From Gleimia hominis (GTDB lineage Bacteria > Actinomycetota > Actinomycetes > Actinomycetales > Actinomycetaceae), in contig NZ_CP126963.1 in NCBI RefSeq assembly GCF_002871945.2, positions 2,046,001 to 2,110,000 of the forward strand: a stretch of DNA of 64,000 nt. The letters are read 5' to 3'. A program made the translations under genes and the position numbers. How positions within the stretch are numbered: the stretch's first letter is position 1; every line of letters starts with the position of its first letter. The notes under the pieces are model-generated. The model worked only from the letters and a program-made list of their open reading frames with translations. It was not told the DNA's origin and did not search any database. Below, in pieces: positions 35,217 to 48,413 of the stretch.

Positions 35217-38200
35217 ATGACTGAAGTAGGCGAAATGCGGCAAATAGCGGATCGCGCCCTCACCAGAGCCCAGCGTTGGGCTGACGAATCCACCAAATAC
35301 CCGGTTGATAAAGCAGCGAAGCTTCTGGCCGATGTGCTTGAAGACCCAGAGGGCCTGGATTACACAGTGCAGTTCGTCGACGGTGTTGTTCGCCCAGAAG
35401 ACCAAGAGGTCGCGGCGCAACACATGGCGGAAATCGGTGCGAAAAACCCTGATTTTCTGCCGTGGTACCTAAGTACCCCAGCTCTCGTTGGTGGACTGGC
35501 AGGCAAGGTCTTACCTGAAGCTGTTGTCCCGGCAGCACGCAAAGTGTTCGCGCACCTGGTTGGTGACCTGGTTGTAGACGTCAGCGAAGGCAAACTCGGG
35601 CCAGCCATTAAACGCCTCAAGCAAGAGGGATCACGCCTCAACATGAACCTGCTTGGCGAAGCGGTACTGGGCGATAAGGAAGCGCAGAAACGCCTGCGGG
35701 ACACGCGTGAACTTCTTGAGCGCGACGACGTGGACTACGTGTCCCTCAAAGTTTCCGCGGTTACCGGCCCACATAACCCCTGGGGCTACGACCAGGTGGT
35801 GGAACACGCAACTAAGCAGCTTCTCCCGCTGTACCAGTACGCAGCTAAGGCGCCAGGTCGCAAGTTCATTAACTTGGACATGGAAGAATACCGCGACCTA
35901 CACCTCACGATCGACGTGTTTAAGAAGATTTTAGGGCGTGAGGAACTTCTGGGGCTCGAAGCGGGAATCGTGCTGCAAGCGTATATTCCCGACACCCTCA
36001 ACGCTATGAAAGACCTGCAGAAGTGGGCGGCGGATCGGCGGGCCCGCGGAGGAGCGCCCATCAAAGTCCGGGTGGTGAAAGGCGCGAACCTAGCGATGGA
36101 ACGCGTGGACGCGAAGATGATGAACTGGCCGCTCACCACGTGGGAATCCAAGCAGGCAACGGACGCGAACTACCTGCGGATCCTCAACTGGGCGATGACG
36201 CCTGAACGCACTCGCAACGTGCATCTTGGGGTGGCTGGCCACAACCTATTCACCATCGCGGCCGCGTGGGAACTGGCGAACGCCCGCGGGGTTACAGACA
36301 ACGTGGAAGTAGAGATGCTGTCTGGGATGGCGACCCAGCAGGCGTCCGCGGTGCGGGAAGACGTGGGGAACCTACTGCTGTACGTGCCGGTGGTGCGGCC
36401 CGAAGAGTACGACGTGGCGATCTCCTACCTGGTGCGCAGGTTGGAAGAGAACTCGGCGGACGACAACTTCATGGCATCCATTTTCGACATTGGCACCTCA
36501 GCCGCAGCGTTCGAAAAAGAGAAGCAACGCTTCTTAGCTGCCGTGGAACAGATGGAACGTGAAGGTACCTCCCGGGTTGGTGCAAACCGGCACCAGAACC
36601 GGCTGATGGAAAACGCGGAACAAGTTTCGAAACCCGTGAAAACCCCATCGGGAGACTGGACGTTCGAAAACACGCCAGACTCTGACCCATCCCTACCTGC
36701 GAACCTGCAGTGGGCACGCGAGATCGCTTCGAAAGTACCCTCTTCCAAACTGGGGGAGGACACGATTGAAAAAGCACTCGTTAAGACCTCTAAAGAACTC
36801 GATGACAAACTGGCACGCGCCTACCAGGCATCGAAAGCTTGGGCGGCCCGGCCGGCACGTGAACGCGCTGACATTTTGCACCGTGCGGGTGTGGAACTGG
36901 GGTTGCGTCGCGGTGAACTGATTGAGGTCGCGGGTTCTGAACTTGGTAAATCACTACAGCAAGCGGACGTGGAAGTGTCGGAAGCAATCGACTTCGCCCA
37001 CTACTACGCCCAGCAGTCCCTGGAGTTAGAGAAACTGCAGGGCGCGCGGTTCAGCCCCGTGCCGATAACAGTGGTCACTCCGCCGTGGAACTTCCCGCTT
37101 GCAATTCCCTTTGGAGGCACGGCCGCTGCGCTGGCCGCAGGTTCAACCGTGGTGCTGAAACCCGCGCGGATCGCAAAACGTTGTGGTGCACTACTTGCAG
37201 AATGCTTGTGGAAAGCTGGGGTGCCCAAGGACGTGCTGACACTTGTGGAGCTGTCGGAGCGCGACCTTGGAAAACAACTCGTCACAGACGAACGCGTTGG
37301 CCGCGTAGTGCTAACGGGTGGTTCCGAAACCGCGCAGAAGTTCCGCAGCTGGGACCCGACCATGCGGATCATGGCGGAAACCTCAGGTAAGAACGCGATC
37401 ATCATTACCCCATCAGCGGACCTCGACCTGGCGGTGAAAGACGTGGTCGCATCCGCGTTCGGACACGCCGGGCAGAAGTGCTCCGCATGCTCGTACGTGA
37501 TCTTGGTGGGATCCACCGGGTTCTCTAAGCGAGTGCACGACCAGCTCATAGATGCGGTTGAATCACTGCACATTGGGTGGGGCAACGATCTTGCTGCCGA
37601 AATGGGGCCGCTGTCGGACGAGCCTGGAGAGAAACTGATGCGCGGGCTAACTCAGCTGGAACCCGGGCAGCGGTGGGAACTGCAACCCCGCCGGCTCGAC
37701 AACACGAACCGCCTGTGGAGCCCAGGGCTGCGTTCCGGAGTTGAAGTGGGGTCCGAGTACCACATGGTTGAGTACTTTGGCCCGGTGTTGGGAGTTATGC
37801 GGGTCGACACGCTTGAGGAAGCAATCGACGCTCAGAACATGACTGACTACGGGTTGACCGCCGGGTTGCATTCGCTGGATGCAGACGAGATCAACTACTG
37901 GTTAGATAACGTCCAAGCTGGGAACGTGTACGTGAACCGCGGTATCACGGGCGCGATCGTGCGTCGGCAACCATTCGGTGGGTGGAAACGCAGTGTGGTT
38001 GGTGAAGGCACGAAAGCGGGTGGGCCGAACTACCTGTTCGGTTTCGGATCTTTCGAACCCGTGCCCGTCGCAACCGCGAAAGAACGCGAACATTCACCGT
38101 TCCCACCAGCGGTTAAACACGATGCGCACGTGCGTAAACCAGCGTTGCGCTCCCTGTTGAACGCGGCGGAACCAATCTTGTCGGACCGCGATTACGAAAC

Positions 38201-38825
38201 ACTCGTTAAAGCCATCGAGTCGGACCAACACGCCGCAGACACCGAGTTCGATGCCCAGCACGACCCCTCACAGGTAGAAGTGGAACGCAACATTTTGCGT
38301 TACATTCCCACACCAGTGACGGTCCGGTTGGGTGCGGACGCCTCGCAGTACGAAGTGTTCCGCATTCTGTCTGCGTCCCTATCCGCGGGGCACATTGTGG
38401 ATCCGAAGCGGATTGTTGGTGAGGTTTCTGTCGATTACGCCGGCGAACCCGTACGAGTGTTCGCCGGAGGAGGCGTGGCCCCTATAGGGCTTGAGGTATC
38501 GTCTGCGCGGGCGCTCCCTCAAGAAGTGCAAACCCTGCTGGCGGACTACGGGATTGAATACAAAGTGGAAGCAGAAACTGCGTTCCACGCGCGCATGTCG
38601 CATAAATCCTACGCGCTTGACGAACGTGTACGAGTGGTGGGTGAGGACGGCGACGCGCTGCGTAAAGCAGTGAACGGGGCCATTGACGTGGCGGTTTACG
38701 ACGAGCCGGTCACGAGCTGTGGGCGCATTGAAATCCTCCCGTTCGTCCACGAACAGGCCGTGTCGATTACGAACCACCGGTTCGGTAACCGCACCCCACT
38801 CACCGACGAGGTGATGGCGGACTAA
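35217..38825 (+). CDS. putA: Bifunctional proline dehydrogenase / delta-1-pyrroline-5-carboxylate dehydrogenase
   Basis: Oxidises proline to glutamate in two steps, using FAD then NAD. The N-terminal ~470 residues are the PRODH barrel (DDVDYVSLKVSAV, LEAGIVLQAYIPDTL, VRVVKGANLAMERV, MLSGMATQQASAVRE). Residues about 510-1000 are the aldehyde dehydrogenase (VVTPPWNFPLAIPFGGTAAA, catalytic Cys in GHAGQKCSACSY about 750, QPFGGWKRS). A ~190-residue C-terminal extension follows. There is no ribbon-helix-helix repressor domain, so it is not self-regulating like enteric PutA. ATG 35217 follows AAGGGGAG. 1202 residues. Confidence 0.95.
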   Translation: MTEVGEMRQIADRALTRAQRWADESTKYPVDKAAKLLADVLEDPEGLDYTVQFVDGVVRPEDQEVAAQHMAEIGAKNPDFLPWYLSTPALVGGLAGKVLPEAVVPAARKVFAHLVGDLVVDVSEGKLGPAIKRLKQEGSRLNMNLLGEAVLGDKEAQKRLRDTRELLERDDVDYVSLKVSAVTGPHNPWGYDQVVEHATKQLLPLYQYAAKAPGRKFINLDMEEYRDLHLTIDVFKKILGREELLGLEAGIVLQAYIPDTLNAMKDLQKWAADRRARGGAPIKVRVVKGANLAMERVDAKMMNWPLTTWESKQATDANYLRILNWAMTPERTRNVHLGVAGHNLFTIAAAWELANARGVTDNVEVEMLSGMATQQASAVREDVGNLLLYVPVVRPEEYDVAISYLVRRLEENSADDNFMASIFDIGTSAAAFEKEKQRFLAAVEQMEREGTSRVGANRHQNRLMENAEQVSKPVKTPSGDWTFENTPDSDPSLPANLQWAREIASKVPSSKLGEDTIEKALVKTSKELDDKLARAYQASKAWAARPARERADILHRAGVELGLRRGELIEVAGSELGKSLQQADVEVSEAIDFAHYYAQQSLELEKLQGARFSPVPITVVTPPWNFPLAIPFGGTAAALAAGSTVVLKPARIAKRCGALLAECLWKAGVPKDVLTLVELSERDLGKQLVTDERVGRVVLTGGSETAQKFRSWDPTMRIMAETSGKNAIIITPSADLDLAVKDVVASAFGHAGQKCSACSYVILVGSTGFSKRVHDQLIDAVESLHIGWGNDLAAEMGPLSDEPGEKLMRGLTQLEPGQRWELQPRRLDNTNRLWSPGLRSGVEVGSEYHMVEYFGPVLGVMRVDTLEEAIDAQNMTDYGLTAGLHSLDADEINYWLDNVQAGNVYVNRGITGAIVRRQPFGGWKRSVVGEGTKAGGPNYLFGFGSFEPVPVATAKEREHSPFPPAVKHDAHVRKPALRSLLNAAEPILSDRDYETLVKAIESDQHAADTEFDAQHDPSQVEVERNILRYIPTPVTVRLGADASQYEVFRILSASLSAGHIVDPKRIVGEVSVDYAGEPVRVFAGGGVAPIGLEVSSARALPQEVQTLLADYGIEYKVEAETAFHARMSHKSYALDERVRVVGEDGDALRKAVNGAIDVAVYDEPVTSCGRIEILPFVHEQAVSITNHRFGNRTPLTDEVMAD

Positions 38826-38886
38826 CGCCAGGTAGGTTCACTGTGCAGTAAGTGCCTGAAATATAGCAAGCGTTTTTAACGCTCTG

Positions 38887-38950
38887 TGCGGGGCTGGATC
38901 TGCGGGACTCCCATGGGAGTGCCTGTAGATGCCGGCCCCGCATTTGTTTT
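38887..38950 (+). terminator. Long terminator-like hairpin between putA and purA
   Basis: Outer stem TGCGGGGC (38887-38894) with GCCCCGCA (38935-38942) encloses a second palindrome ACTCCCATGGGAGT, and CATTTGTTTT follows. It is larger than a usual terminator and could be a small structured leader of purA. Confidence 0.6.
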
Positions 38951-39031
38951 CGGGTAAACTCTTGGAGGTAGAACCGAAGTTTCTACCTCGCAAGGACACA
39001 TCTTGCGGGAATAGATGCCCGTGAGGGCTAG

Positions 39032-40333
<1,302 letters not shown>

Positions 40334-40340
40334 GCCCCCC

Positions 40341-40457
40341 AGGTACCCTCGCTCGTAAAGCCGCTTAAGACGCTAGGTGCCCTCGCTCGTAGAGCCACTT
40401 AGGACGCTAGGTACCCTCGCTCGTAGAGCCGCCTACGCAGGCTAGGTACCCTCACGT
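40341..40457 (+). repeat. 34-bp tandem repeat array after purA
   Basis: Units begin AGGTRCCCTCGCTCGTA at 40341, 40375 and 40409 (34-bp steps), and a partial copy begins at 40444. Each unit starts with the iterated GGTACCC-type motif, and a further GAGGGTACCT lies at about 40483. There are no variable spacers, so it is not a CRISPR. The rest of the gap up to pckG (to 40756) shows no gene. Confidence 0.8.
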
Positions 40458-40756
40458 TGCAAGCAGGCCGTGGCGTTCGGTGAGGGTACCTACGGGCCGG
40501 GCGGGCGCCTCAGGTCGGGTAGGGAAAAAACGGGGAACGACGCAAAAGGTATAAATCTCAACGCAACAATGAAATCTGCGCTTTTAACCTGTACTGTGGA
40601 CTTGGACACACGTGTTTTTGGGACTCCCGGCCCGCAAAAAAAACGGTGAATGGGAGATGATTGAACATGTGATCCGAACCGTTCCAAAATCGGTTTGGAA
40701 CCTAGCCAATGGATGCAAATCGCATCCAGGAAGTACAAATGCCCAGGAGGCTAAGT

Positions 40757-42610
40757 ATGACCGTTACATTGCAGGACGTTAAAGCTGCCGCTCCGTCTAA
40801 CGCACCCGAAGAAGTTGTTGAATGGGTAGCGAAGATTGCGGAACTAACCACACCGGAAAAGGTGGAGTTCTCTGACGGTACGCAGGAAGAATGGGACCGG
40901 TTGACCAGCGAAATGGTCGAATCCGGAATGTTCACAAAACTGAACGAGGAGAAGCGTCCAAACTCTTTCCTCGCCCGTTCACTACCTTCAGACGTGGCGC
41001 GTGTAGAGTCGCGTACTTTCATTTGCTCTGAGAAAGAAGAAGATGCTGGCCCCACGAACCACTGGGCCGATCCGAAAGAGATGAAAGAAACCCTCATCGG
41101 CGAAAACGGTGTATTCCGCGGCGCCATGAAGGGCCGCACCATGTACGTGGTGCCATTCTCAATGGGTCCGCTGGGCGGCCCGATTTCTCAACTGGGAATC
41201 GAGATCACTGACTCACCTTACGTAGTGGTTAACATGCGGATCATGACCCGCATGGGTGCTAAAGCGATGGACCTCATCAACGAGGGTCGTCCTTGGGTAC
41301 CTGCAGTTCACTCAGTGGGTGCGCCGCTGGAGCCAGGTGAGAAAGACACCGCTTGGCCATGCAACGACGAGAAGTACATTACCCACTTCCCCGAAACCAA
41401 CGAGATCTGGTCTTACGGCTCCGGTTACGGCGGTAACGCGCTGCTCGGCAAGAAGTGCTACGCACTCCGCATCGCTTCGACGATGGCTCGCCGTGATGGC
41501 TGGATGGCGGAACACATGCTCATCCTGCGTCTAACCAGCGAAAAGACCGGTAAGCAGTACCACGTAACCGCTGCCTTCCCGTCCGCTTGTGGTAAAACCA
41601 ACCTCGCGATGTTGCAGCCCACCATCCCTGGCTACAAAGTGGAAACGGTTGGGGACGACATCGCGTGGATGCGTCCAGGACCAGACGGACGCCTGCGCGC
41701 AATCAACCCCGAAGCAGGTTTCTTCGGTGTTGCACCCGGCACGAGCTACAACACGAACCCGATGGCAATGGAGACCGCAAAGGCGAACTCCATCTTCACT
41801 AACGTGGCGTTGACGGACGACGGGGACGTGTGGTGGGAAGGCATCGACGGTGAGATGCCTGAACACTTGATTGACTGGCGCGGAAACGACTTCACGCCAG
41901 CTGACGCGAAGGAAGGTAAAGTTGCGGCTCACCCGAACTCGCGCTTCACAGTCCCGGCTTCGCAGTGCCCAATCATCTGTGACGATTGGGAAGCACCTGA
42001 GGGTGTGCCGGTAGACGCGATCCTGTTCGGTGGCCGTCGCGCCACGAACGTACCTCTCGTAGCTGAGCAGTACGAACCGGCTCACGGGGTATTCATCGGC
42101 GCATCGGTGGCGTCCGAGGTCACTGCCGCAGCGACCGACGTTAAAGCTGGTTCACTGCGTCACGACCCGTTTGCGATGCTGCCGTTCTGCGGCTACAACA
42201 TGGCAGACTACTGGGGTCACTGGCTCGAGATGCAGAAGAAGCTCGGCGACAAGTTCCCGAAGGTCTACCAGGTTAACTGGTTCCGCAAAGACGAGAACGG
42301 GAAGTTCTTGTGGCCCGGATACGGTGACAACTCCCGCGTACTCGACTGGATCGTTCGCCGCGCAGCTGGCGAGGTAGAGGCGATTGAAGGCGTCACCGGC
42401 CTTTACCCGAAGTTTGAGGACTTCAACCTCGACGGCCTCGACATCGACAAGACTGTTTGGGACAAGATGTACGACATCGACCCAGACGCTTGGGCAGCCG
42501 AGATGGACTCCACCGAGGAATACTTCGAACAGTTCGGCGACAAGGTACCGGAAGAGATCCGCGAACAGCTCAAGAAGTTCCGCGATCGCATCGCCGCTGC
42601 GAAGAAGTAG
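40757..42610 (+). CDS. pckG: Phosphoenolpyruvate carboxykinase (GTP)
   Basis: Converts oxaloacetate plus GTP to PEP in gluconeogenesis, or the reverse for anaplerosis. A 617-residue GTP-type enzyme with [38 protein letters not shown] (P-loop about 275-285), [20 protein letters not shown], and [20 protein letters not shown]. Codon use looks strongly biased, as expected for an abundant protein. ATG 40757 follows AGGAGGC; the frame is open from 40709. Confidence 0.97.
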   Translation: MTVTLQDVKAAAPSNAPEEVVEWVAKIAELTTPEKVEFSDGTQEEWDRLTSEMVESGMFTKLNEEKRPNSFLARSLPSDVARVESRTFICSEKEEDAGPTNHWADPKEMKETLIGENGVFRGAMKGRTMYVVPFSMGPLGGPISQLGIEITDSPYVVVNMRIMTRMGAKAMDLINEGRPWVPAVHSVGAPLEPGEKDTAWPCNDEKYITHFPETNEIWSYGSGYGGNALLGKKCYALRIASTMARRDGWMAEHMLILRLTSEKTGKQYHVTAAFPSACGKTNLAMLQPTIPGYKVETVGDDIAWMRPGPDGRLRAINPEAGFFGVAPGTSYNTNPMAMETAKANSIFTNVALTDDGDVWWEGIDGEMPEHLIDWRGNDFTPADAKEGKVAAHPNSRFTVPASQCPIICDDWEAPEGVPVDAILFGGRRATNVPLVAEQYEPAHGVFIGASVASEVTAAATDVKAGSLRHDPFAMLPFCGYNMADYWGHWLEMQKKLGDKFPKVYQVNWFRKDENGKFLWPGYGDNSRVLDWIVRRAAGEVEAIEGVTGLYPKFEDFNLDGLDIDKTVWDKMYDIDPDAWAAEMDSTEEYFEQFGDKVPEEIREQLKKFRDRIAAAKK

Positions 42611-42699
42611 CACATAACCGCTGCTTTGAAGTAGCTTACTGCTCAAAAGTAGGCTGCTCTGAAGCGGTAACGCAGGGTTAAGTAGTTATCCATACCCTG

Positions 42700-42736
42700 G
42701 AGGGCCTGCACCCACCCGGTGCAGGCCCTCGCTTTA
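42700..42736 (+). terminator. Strong intrinsic terminator after pckG
   Basis: A perfect 13-bp stem GAGGGCCTGCACC / GGTGCAGGCCCTC with a 5-base loop, followed by GCTTTATC. The stretch to 42900 is G/T-rich with repeated TTGGTTTTTG-type runs and no gene. Confidence 0.85.
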
Positions 42737-42950
42737 TCTGCGACTATTCCGGTGCGGGGATTGCCTTTGTAGGACTTGGTTTTGTGGGGGGTTGGTTTTT
42801 GCGGCTTGCTTTTTTGTGGGGGCTTGGTTTTTGGAGGGAAGCTGGGTTTTTAGCGGCTACTTTCTGAATATTGGCCATTGCGGTAGACCGTGAAAGAATG
42901 GGCGTTGTAGGCATTTCCCGCGATAGGTGCGAGTTAGTTGAGGTGTGGGT

Positions 42951-43883
42951 GTGAGCGAAGCAGTAGAACTAGAACGGTTATTGCGCGAAACCCGCCGGCG
43001 TCTTTATGCAACGGCCGCAAATACTGCTTCCGACCCGTTTGAAGCGGATACAGCGCTTCCAAATAGTGAGGCAGAAGCTTTAGAAAGGCGAGTTCAAGGC
43101 GGGTTGCGTGCCGCCGAACTTGACCACCGGCGTGCAGTGGCGAAACTTGCTAGTTCAGACACCCCGCTTCCGTTCGCCGACGCTGCTCGACGTATCAACG
43201 CGGAACCGCCCGAACCGCCCGCAGATTCGGCGTCTACCCCCGTAGTTTCGCAGTGGACGCTGGACCCCGCTTCCTCAGAATATGAGAAAGTTCTGCGCAC
43301 ATTAGGATTTCCCGAGGGACTACCCACCGGTGGTGTCCGCGTGGTTGACGCTGCTGCCGGCGACGTGTTGCTGGTAGTGGGTCAGCAAGGTGCTAGTGAA
43401 ACCGCTGTTGACGTGGCCGTGCGGTTACGAGGACGCTTAGAAGGACGCGGAGTAGACACAGAAGTCGTGCTAGGGGGCGCACGAACCGTGCTGCCCGGTG
43501 AGCAACGCCGCGTGCGTAGCGCAGAAGAATTTGAACAATTGAGAGCGCAAGTACCTCAAAAAGCAATTGTTCTGACGTTAATTAACTCTAAAATTGCAAC
43601 GCATCACCGGATCGCCAGTAGAATCGCGGCGTCTGTGGATTTTGCGCAAGTGTGGGTCTGTGTTGACGCGTTAATGCAAAAGGCTGCATTGGAAAAAGCT
43701 GTGACGGACCTACCGGGGCAGGTTAACGCAGATGCGGTCGCGCTCACGCATGCGTGGGACGCCCGCAAACCCGGGCAGGGACTAAACCTGGGGGTGTCGG
43801 TGGGCCTGGTGGATGGTGCGCCGTCCACACCGCACTTGTGGCAGCTGATAGTTGAAGACGCGGTCGCGCGCATGCAGCTGTGA
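42951..43883 (+). CDS. Conserved-looking hypothetical protein, nucleotide-binding-like fold possible
   Basis: About 310 residues with no family I can name. The N-terminal ~110 residues are charged and helical, followed by a proline-rich linker. The C-terminal ~190 residues alternate hydrophobic strands (GDVLLVVGQQG, TEVVLGG, KAIVLTLINSK, QVWVCVDALM) with helices, ending in PGQGLNLGVSVGLVDGAPST. This recalls the SRP-GTPase-like or P-loop-derived sporulation/flagellar proteins, but no intact Walker motif is visible. GTG 42951 with GAGG upstream is the likely start. It borders the DnaA-box region. Confidence 0.75.
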   Translation: MSEAVELERLLRETRRRLYATAANTASDPFEADTALPNSEAEALERRVQGGLRAAELDHRRAVAKLASSDTPLPFADAARRINAEPPEPPADSASTPVVSQWTLDPASSEYEKVLRTLGFPEGLPTGGVRVVDAAAGDVLLVVGQQGASETAVDVAVRLRGRLEGRGVDTEVVLGGARTVLPGEQRRVRSAEEFEQLRAQVPQKAIVLTLINSKIATHHRIASRIAASVDFAQVWVCVDALMQKAALEKAVTDLPGQVNADAVALTHAWDARKPGQGLNLGVSVGLVDGAPSTPHLWQLIVEDAVARMQL

Positions 43884-43959
43884 ACCGGCCGACCGAGTCT
43901 TACACGTTTGGGATTCAAATTTGGTGTGAAACTGTAATTTGACAACCTGCCTTACTAAG

Positions 43960-44221
43960 TTATCCACAGGCGTTTCCACAACTGTGTAAATAGTTTGTGG
44001 ACTTATCCTCACACCTGTGGAAAAACCGGTGGATAACTGTGTGAATACACCCATTTCCTTCAGGTACCCCCTTAGTAAAGCGCGTCAACTACAGCATTTT
44101 CCCCGCTGCGGAAGAAATGTGAAATTGTGTACACACCTGTGTATCTCCTCTGCGGGAACCGGTGTCAGTGGCAGAAATCTGTGCTTCGCGTGGTGGTACT
44201 CACAGGTGTAAATGTGGAAAA
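43960..44221. promoter_or_regulatory. Cluster of DnaA-box sequences
   Basis: Perfect or consensus boxes: TTATCCACA at 43960, TGTGGAAAA (reverse TTTTCCACA) at 44016 and 44213. One-mismatch boxes: TTATCCTCA at 44003, GGTGGATAA at 44028, plus GTTTCCACA, TTGTGGAC and TGTGAATAC nearby. An AT-richer stretch follows at 44225-44300. The 560-bp gap (43884-44443) has no gene. It looks like a replication-origin or DnaA-titration region, although dnaA and dnaN are not in the window. Confidence 0.6.
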
Positions 44222-44440
44222 CTCCGAATTAAAACTATCGCTAACTACGTTGGCTGCGGTTTACTCTTTAGTGACTATTACTTTCCTATTTGAAAGTACC
44301 CTCTATGAGGTAATGCCTAGGTGTTGTAAACACCTGTAGGTACCCCCTGTCGAAAGACACGATCTTGAGGGCCCGCAGGAGGGAAGACGCATGAGTAAAC
44401 GTAAGGCGGCTGGCGAGAGTCGGTCTTAAGGAGGAATTGA

Positions 44441-45778
<1,338 letters not shown>

Positions 45779-45893
45779 CCAGTCACCGCGTAGCTGGCCG
45801 ACCAGCTGTTATCTAACCAGCCCGTCTGAATTCTTCCTACAATATTGAAGGTGAGATATTTTCGCCCAATATGTAGGGGGTACCTGAGGAAGT

Positions 45894-46256
45894 ATGAAAC
45901 GGCGGATAAGTGACTCGCAGGGTTTAAACGCGGTGGCGAGTTGGCGGGCGGGCGAGCGATCGCGCCCTACGGTCGCCACGGCCGTGCGGTGGAGTTTAGA
46001 GGAGCTCGCGGCGACTGTGCCGGGTCGTTCAGTGGAGGTGAGGGTACCTCCGTATGGTGCGGTGCAGATCCTAGGGGGTACCACGCACCGGCGAGGTACC
46101 CCACCTGCAGTTGTGGAAATGCGTGCGGACGCCTGGTTGGGGCTCATTACTGGAGTTCAGCAGTGGGGGTACCTGGTGGAAAACGGTGAGGTACAGGCGT
46201 CCGGGGAACGAACAGACTTATCGGCATATTTCCCTCTCGTACCCGAGCAGAAATAA
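45894..46256 (+). CDS. Sterol-carrier-family (SCP-2-like) small actinobacterial protein
   Basis: 120 residues matching a conserved actinobacterial family annotated as sterol-carrier-like: VRWSLEELAATVPGRSVEVR, VPPYGAVQILGG, THRRGTPPAVVEMRADAWLG, and ASGERTDLSAYFPL. A hydrophobic-ligand-binding role is suggested by the fold but not shown. The gene is short yet holds four GGTACC sites, the highest density in the window. Confidence 0.8.
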   Translation: MKRRISDSQGLNAVASWRAGERSRPTVATAVRWSLEELAATVPGRSVEVRVPPYGAVQILGGTTHRRGTPPAVVEMRADAWLGLITGVQQWGYLVENGEVQASGERTDLSAYFPLVPEQK

Positions 46257-46299
46257 CGCTCGGCAGATTAGTCACCAGATTGCGCCGCCAAAAGAAGGG

Positions 46300-47991
46300 T
46301 TAGATTTCAAATACACGCCGAGCCCGGTGCCGCGCATCCCCCTGGTCGCGCGCGGCCCGAACTGCGCGAGCAGCTTCTTGACATTGCTCCAACGTGAACT
46401 GGCTCAGTTGCGCGCCAACTGCTTTAAGTGCCGGAGGAGCCACGGACAGCGACGTCACCCCCATGCCTACTAGCACGCAAGAAAGTAGTGGGTCAGCTGC
46501 GGCTTCACCACACACCCCGACGGGGGTACCTGAACGGATACCGGCGCGCGCCACATTCGAGATGAGTGCAAGCGCGGCAGGCTGCCACGGGTCTGAGTAC
46601 TCCGCTAAATCTGCGGACAGACGGTCAGCAGCCATTACGTATTGCGTCAAATCGTTTGTGCCGACGGACACGAAGTCAACGATTTCCATGAACTGGTCAA
46701 TCAGCACTGCCACGGAGGGTACCTCAACCATGATGCCGGCTTTCAACCCGCGTTCGTGAACGAGCTTTGTGAACCATTCGGCCTCAGGAATCGTAGAAAT
46801 CATGGGGGCCATAACCCACGTGTCCTCATGGTTTGCCGCGTGAGCGCACTGGGCGATCGCATCTAGCTGGTGGAGCAGCAACCCGGGATTATGCCCCGAT
46901 GTGCGCAACCCACGTACCCCCAGTGCTGGATTCGCCTCATCCGTTAGGGTCGCGTAGGGAACGGGCTTGTCCGAACCGGCGTCTAGGGTTCGAAAAACGA
47001 TTTTAGAATGAGGGAACGCCTCGAACGCAGGCTGGTACAGTGCGCGCTGCTGCTCAACGGTTGGTTCTGCACTTGCTCCCAGAAAGCACAGCTCAGTGCG
47101 GAGCAGGCCCACGCCTTGTGCGCCAACTGACCGGCCGTCGCGGGCCGTATCACCATCGCGCACATTTGTTAGTAGCTCCACGGGGGTACCATCAGCTAGC
47201 TGCGCTGGCCCCGACCATTTCTGGATGAGTTCTACGCGCTCACGGTCTGCGTCGACGCGTCGCTGCGCTTCCTCAGGGGTTGCGTCCGTGCGGATGGTGC
47301 CGCGCTGACCGTCCACCAGAACGTAGGTACCCTCATCAATATCAGAAATGTCACGGGCCGCAACGATGCAAGGTAACCCGAGTTGGCGGGCAATGATGGA
47401 GGTGTGGGAAGTGGGCCCGCCAAGTTGGGTGACGATGGCGACGAACAGGGTTGGGTCTAGGTCGGCGGTGTCAGCGGGAGTGAGTTCGTCAGCGAATAGT
47501 ACGACCCGTTCAGATGGGGTTGGGATACCCGGTTCCTCACGACCAAGAAGCTTCGCAATCACGCGGTCGCGCACGTCGCGCAGGTCAGTGGTGCGTTCAG
47601 CGAGGATCCCACCGGCTTTTTCGAACTTGGTAACAAACCGGTCGGTTGCATGCATTGTGGCCTGTACCGCTGGAGTGCCGCGGCGGATCATTCTGGTTAC
47701 TTCTTTACGCCAAGCTGGGTCGGATGCGATCGACGCGGTTACCGATAGGAGCGCGGCCGCGTGCCCCGTGGTGGAATCCGCTCTTTCTTGGAGTTTCGCA
47801 GTGACCTCATCGGCAGCCTGCGTGAATTTCTTGGCTTCCTCGCCGCGTCTTTCCTCAGGCAGGTCCGGTGCTGTTAAATCTGGAATAGGGGGCCGGCGTG
47901 TCCAAACGACTGGTGCGTACGCGATCCCGTCTACCACTGGAGTGCCGTATAGAACTGTTTGTTCAGGCTTTTCCTGTGCCACCTTAGCCAC
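46300..47991 (-). CDS. ptsI: PTS enzyme I (phosphoenolpyruvate-protein phosphotransferase)
   Basis: Transfers phosphate from PEP to HPr for sugar uptake. 563 residues: N-terminal HPr-binding domain; phospho-His domain GGPTSHTSIIARQLGLPCIV; PEP-binding barrel with LLRTELCFLG, FRTLDAGSDKPVPY, NPALGVRG, FVSVGTNDLTQYVMAADR, and VCGEAAADP with its active-site Cys. GTG 47991 has AAAGGA very close; GTG 47982 may be the true start. It is divergent from ptsH 165 bp away, so the pair likely shares a control region. Confidence 0.95.
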   Translation of the reverse strand: MAKVAQEKPEQTVLYGTPVVDGIAYAPVVWTRRPPIPDLTAPDLPEERRGEEAKKFTQAADEVTAKLQERADSTTGHAAALLSVTASIASDPAWRKEVTRMIRRGTPAVQATMHATDRFVTKFEKAGGILAERTTDLRDVRDRVIAKLLGREEPGIPTPSERVVLFADELTPADTADLDPTLFVAIVTQLGGPTSHTSIIARQLGLPCIVAARDISDIDEGTYVLVDGQRGTIRTDATPEEAQRRVDADRERVELIQKWSGPAQLADGTPVELLTNVRDGDTARDGRSVGAQGVGLLRTELCFLGASAEPTVEQQRALYQPAFEAFPHSKIVFRTLDAGSDKPVPYATLTDEANPALGVRGLRTSGHNPGLLLHQLDAIAQCAHAANHEDTWVMAPMISTIPEAEWFTKLVHERGLKAGIMVEVPSVAVLIDQFMEIVDFVSVGTNDLTQYVMAADRLSADLAEYSDPWQPAALALISNVARAGIRSGTPVGVCGEAAADPLLSCVLVGMGVTSLSVAPPALKAVGAQLSQFTLEQCQEAARAVRAARDQGDARHRARRVFEI

Positions 47992-48155
47992 GTCCTTTCT
48001 GCAAGGGGGTACTTGGGTACCTAGAACAAAGATACGTGTTTTCTTAATAGGGTTTGAGTATTTGTAATGAAAAGCACGAAAAAGGGGTTAGTAAAGATAA
48101 GGAAAATGTGGAAACCTATGGGAGGAGCGAATATTACTAAAACAAGGAGGTTCCC

Positions 48156-48413
48156 GTGGTTAAACGGAGTGCCACCGTAGCCTCCGAAGTGGGGTTACAT
48201 GCCCGCCCAGCAGCGATTATTGCGCGAGAAGCGAAACGGGCTACCAGCCCGGTTTATATTTCGTTGGGAGAAGAAACTGTCGAGGCACAGTCCGGCCTGA
48301 TGATCATGACTTTAGGTGCGCAATATGGCGATGAGGTAACTGTTACCTCGGACGATGAGAAGGCTGTTGAAGCAGTTTGCGAACTCATCGCATCCCCCAT
48401 GAGTTCAGTCTGA
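48156..48413 (+). CDS. ptsH: HPr phosphocarrier protein
   Basis: Accepts phosphate from enzyme I on His in GLHARPAAIIAREA (His about 15) and passes it to EIIA domains. 85 residues, with VEAQSGLMIMTLGAQYGDEV in the usual position; the Ser equivalent to the HPr-kinase site is present (QSG). GTG start after AAGGAGGTTCCC. No other PTS gene is in the window. Confidence 0.95.
   Translation: MVKRSATVASEVGLHARPAAIIAREAKRATSPVYISLGEETVEAQSGLMIMTLGAQYGDEVTVTSDDEKAVEAVCELIASPMSSV

Noticed and set aside
40341-40457. Possible CRISPR or tRNA-like repeats
   Set aside because: 34-bp units abut each other with no spacers and do not fold as cloverleafs.
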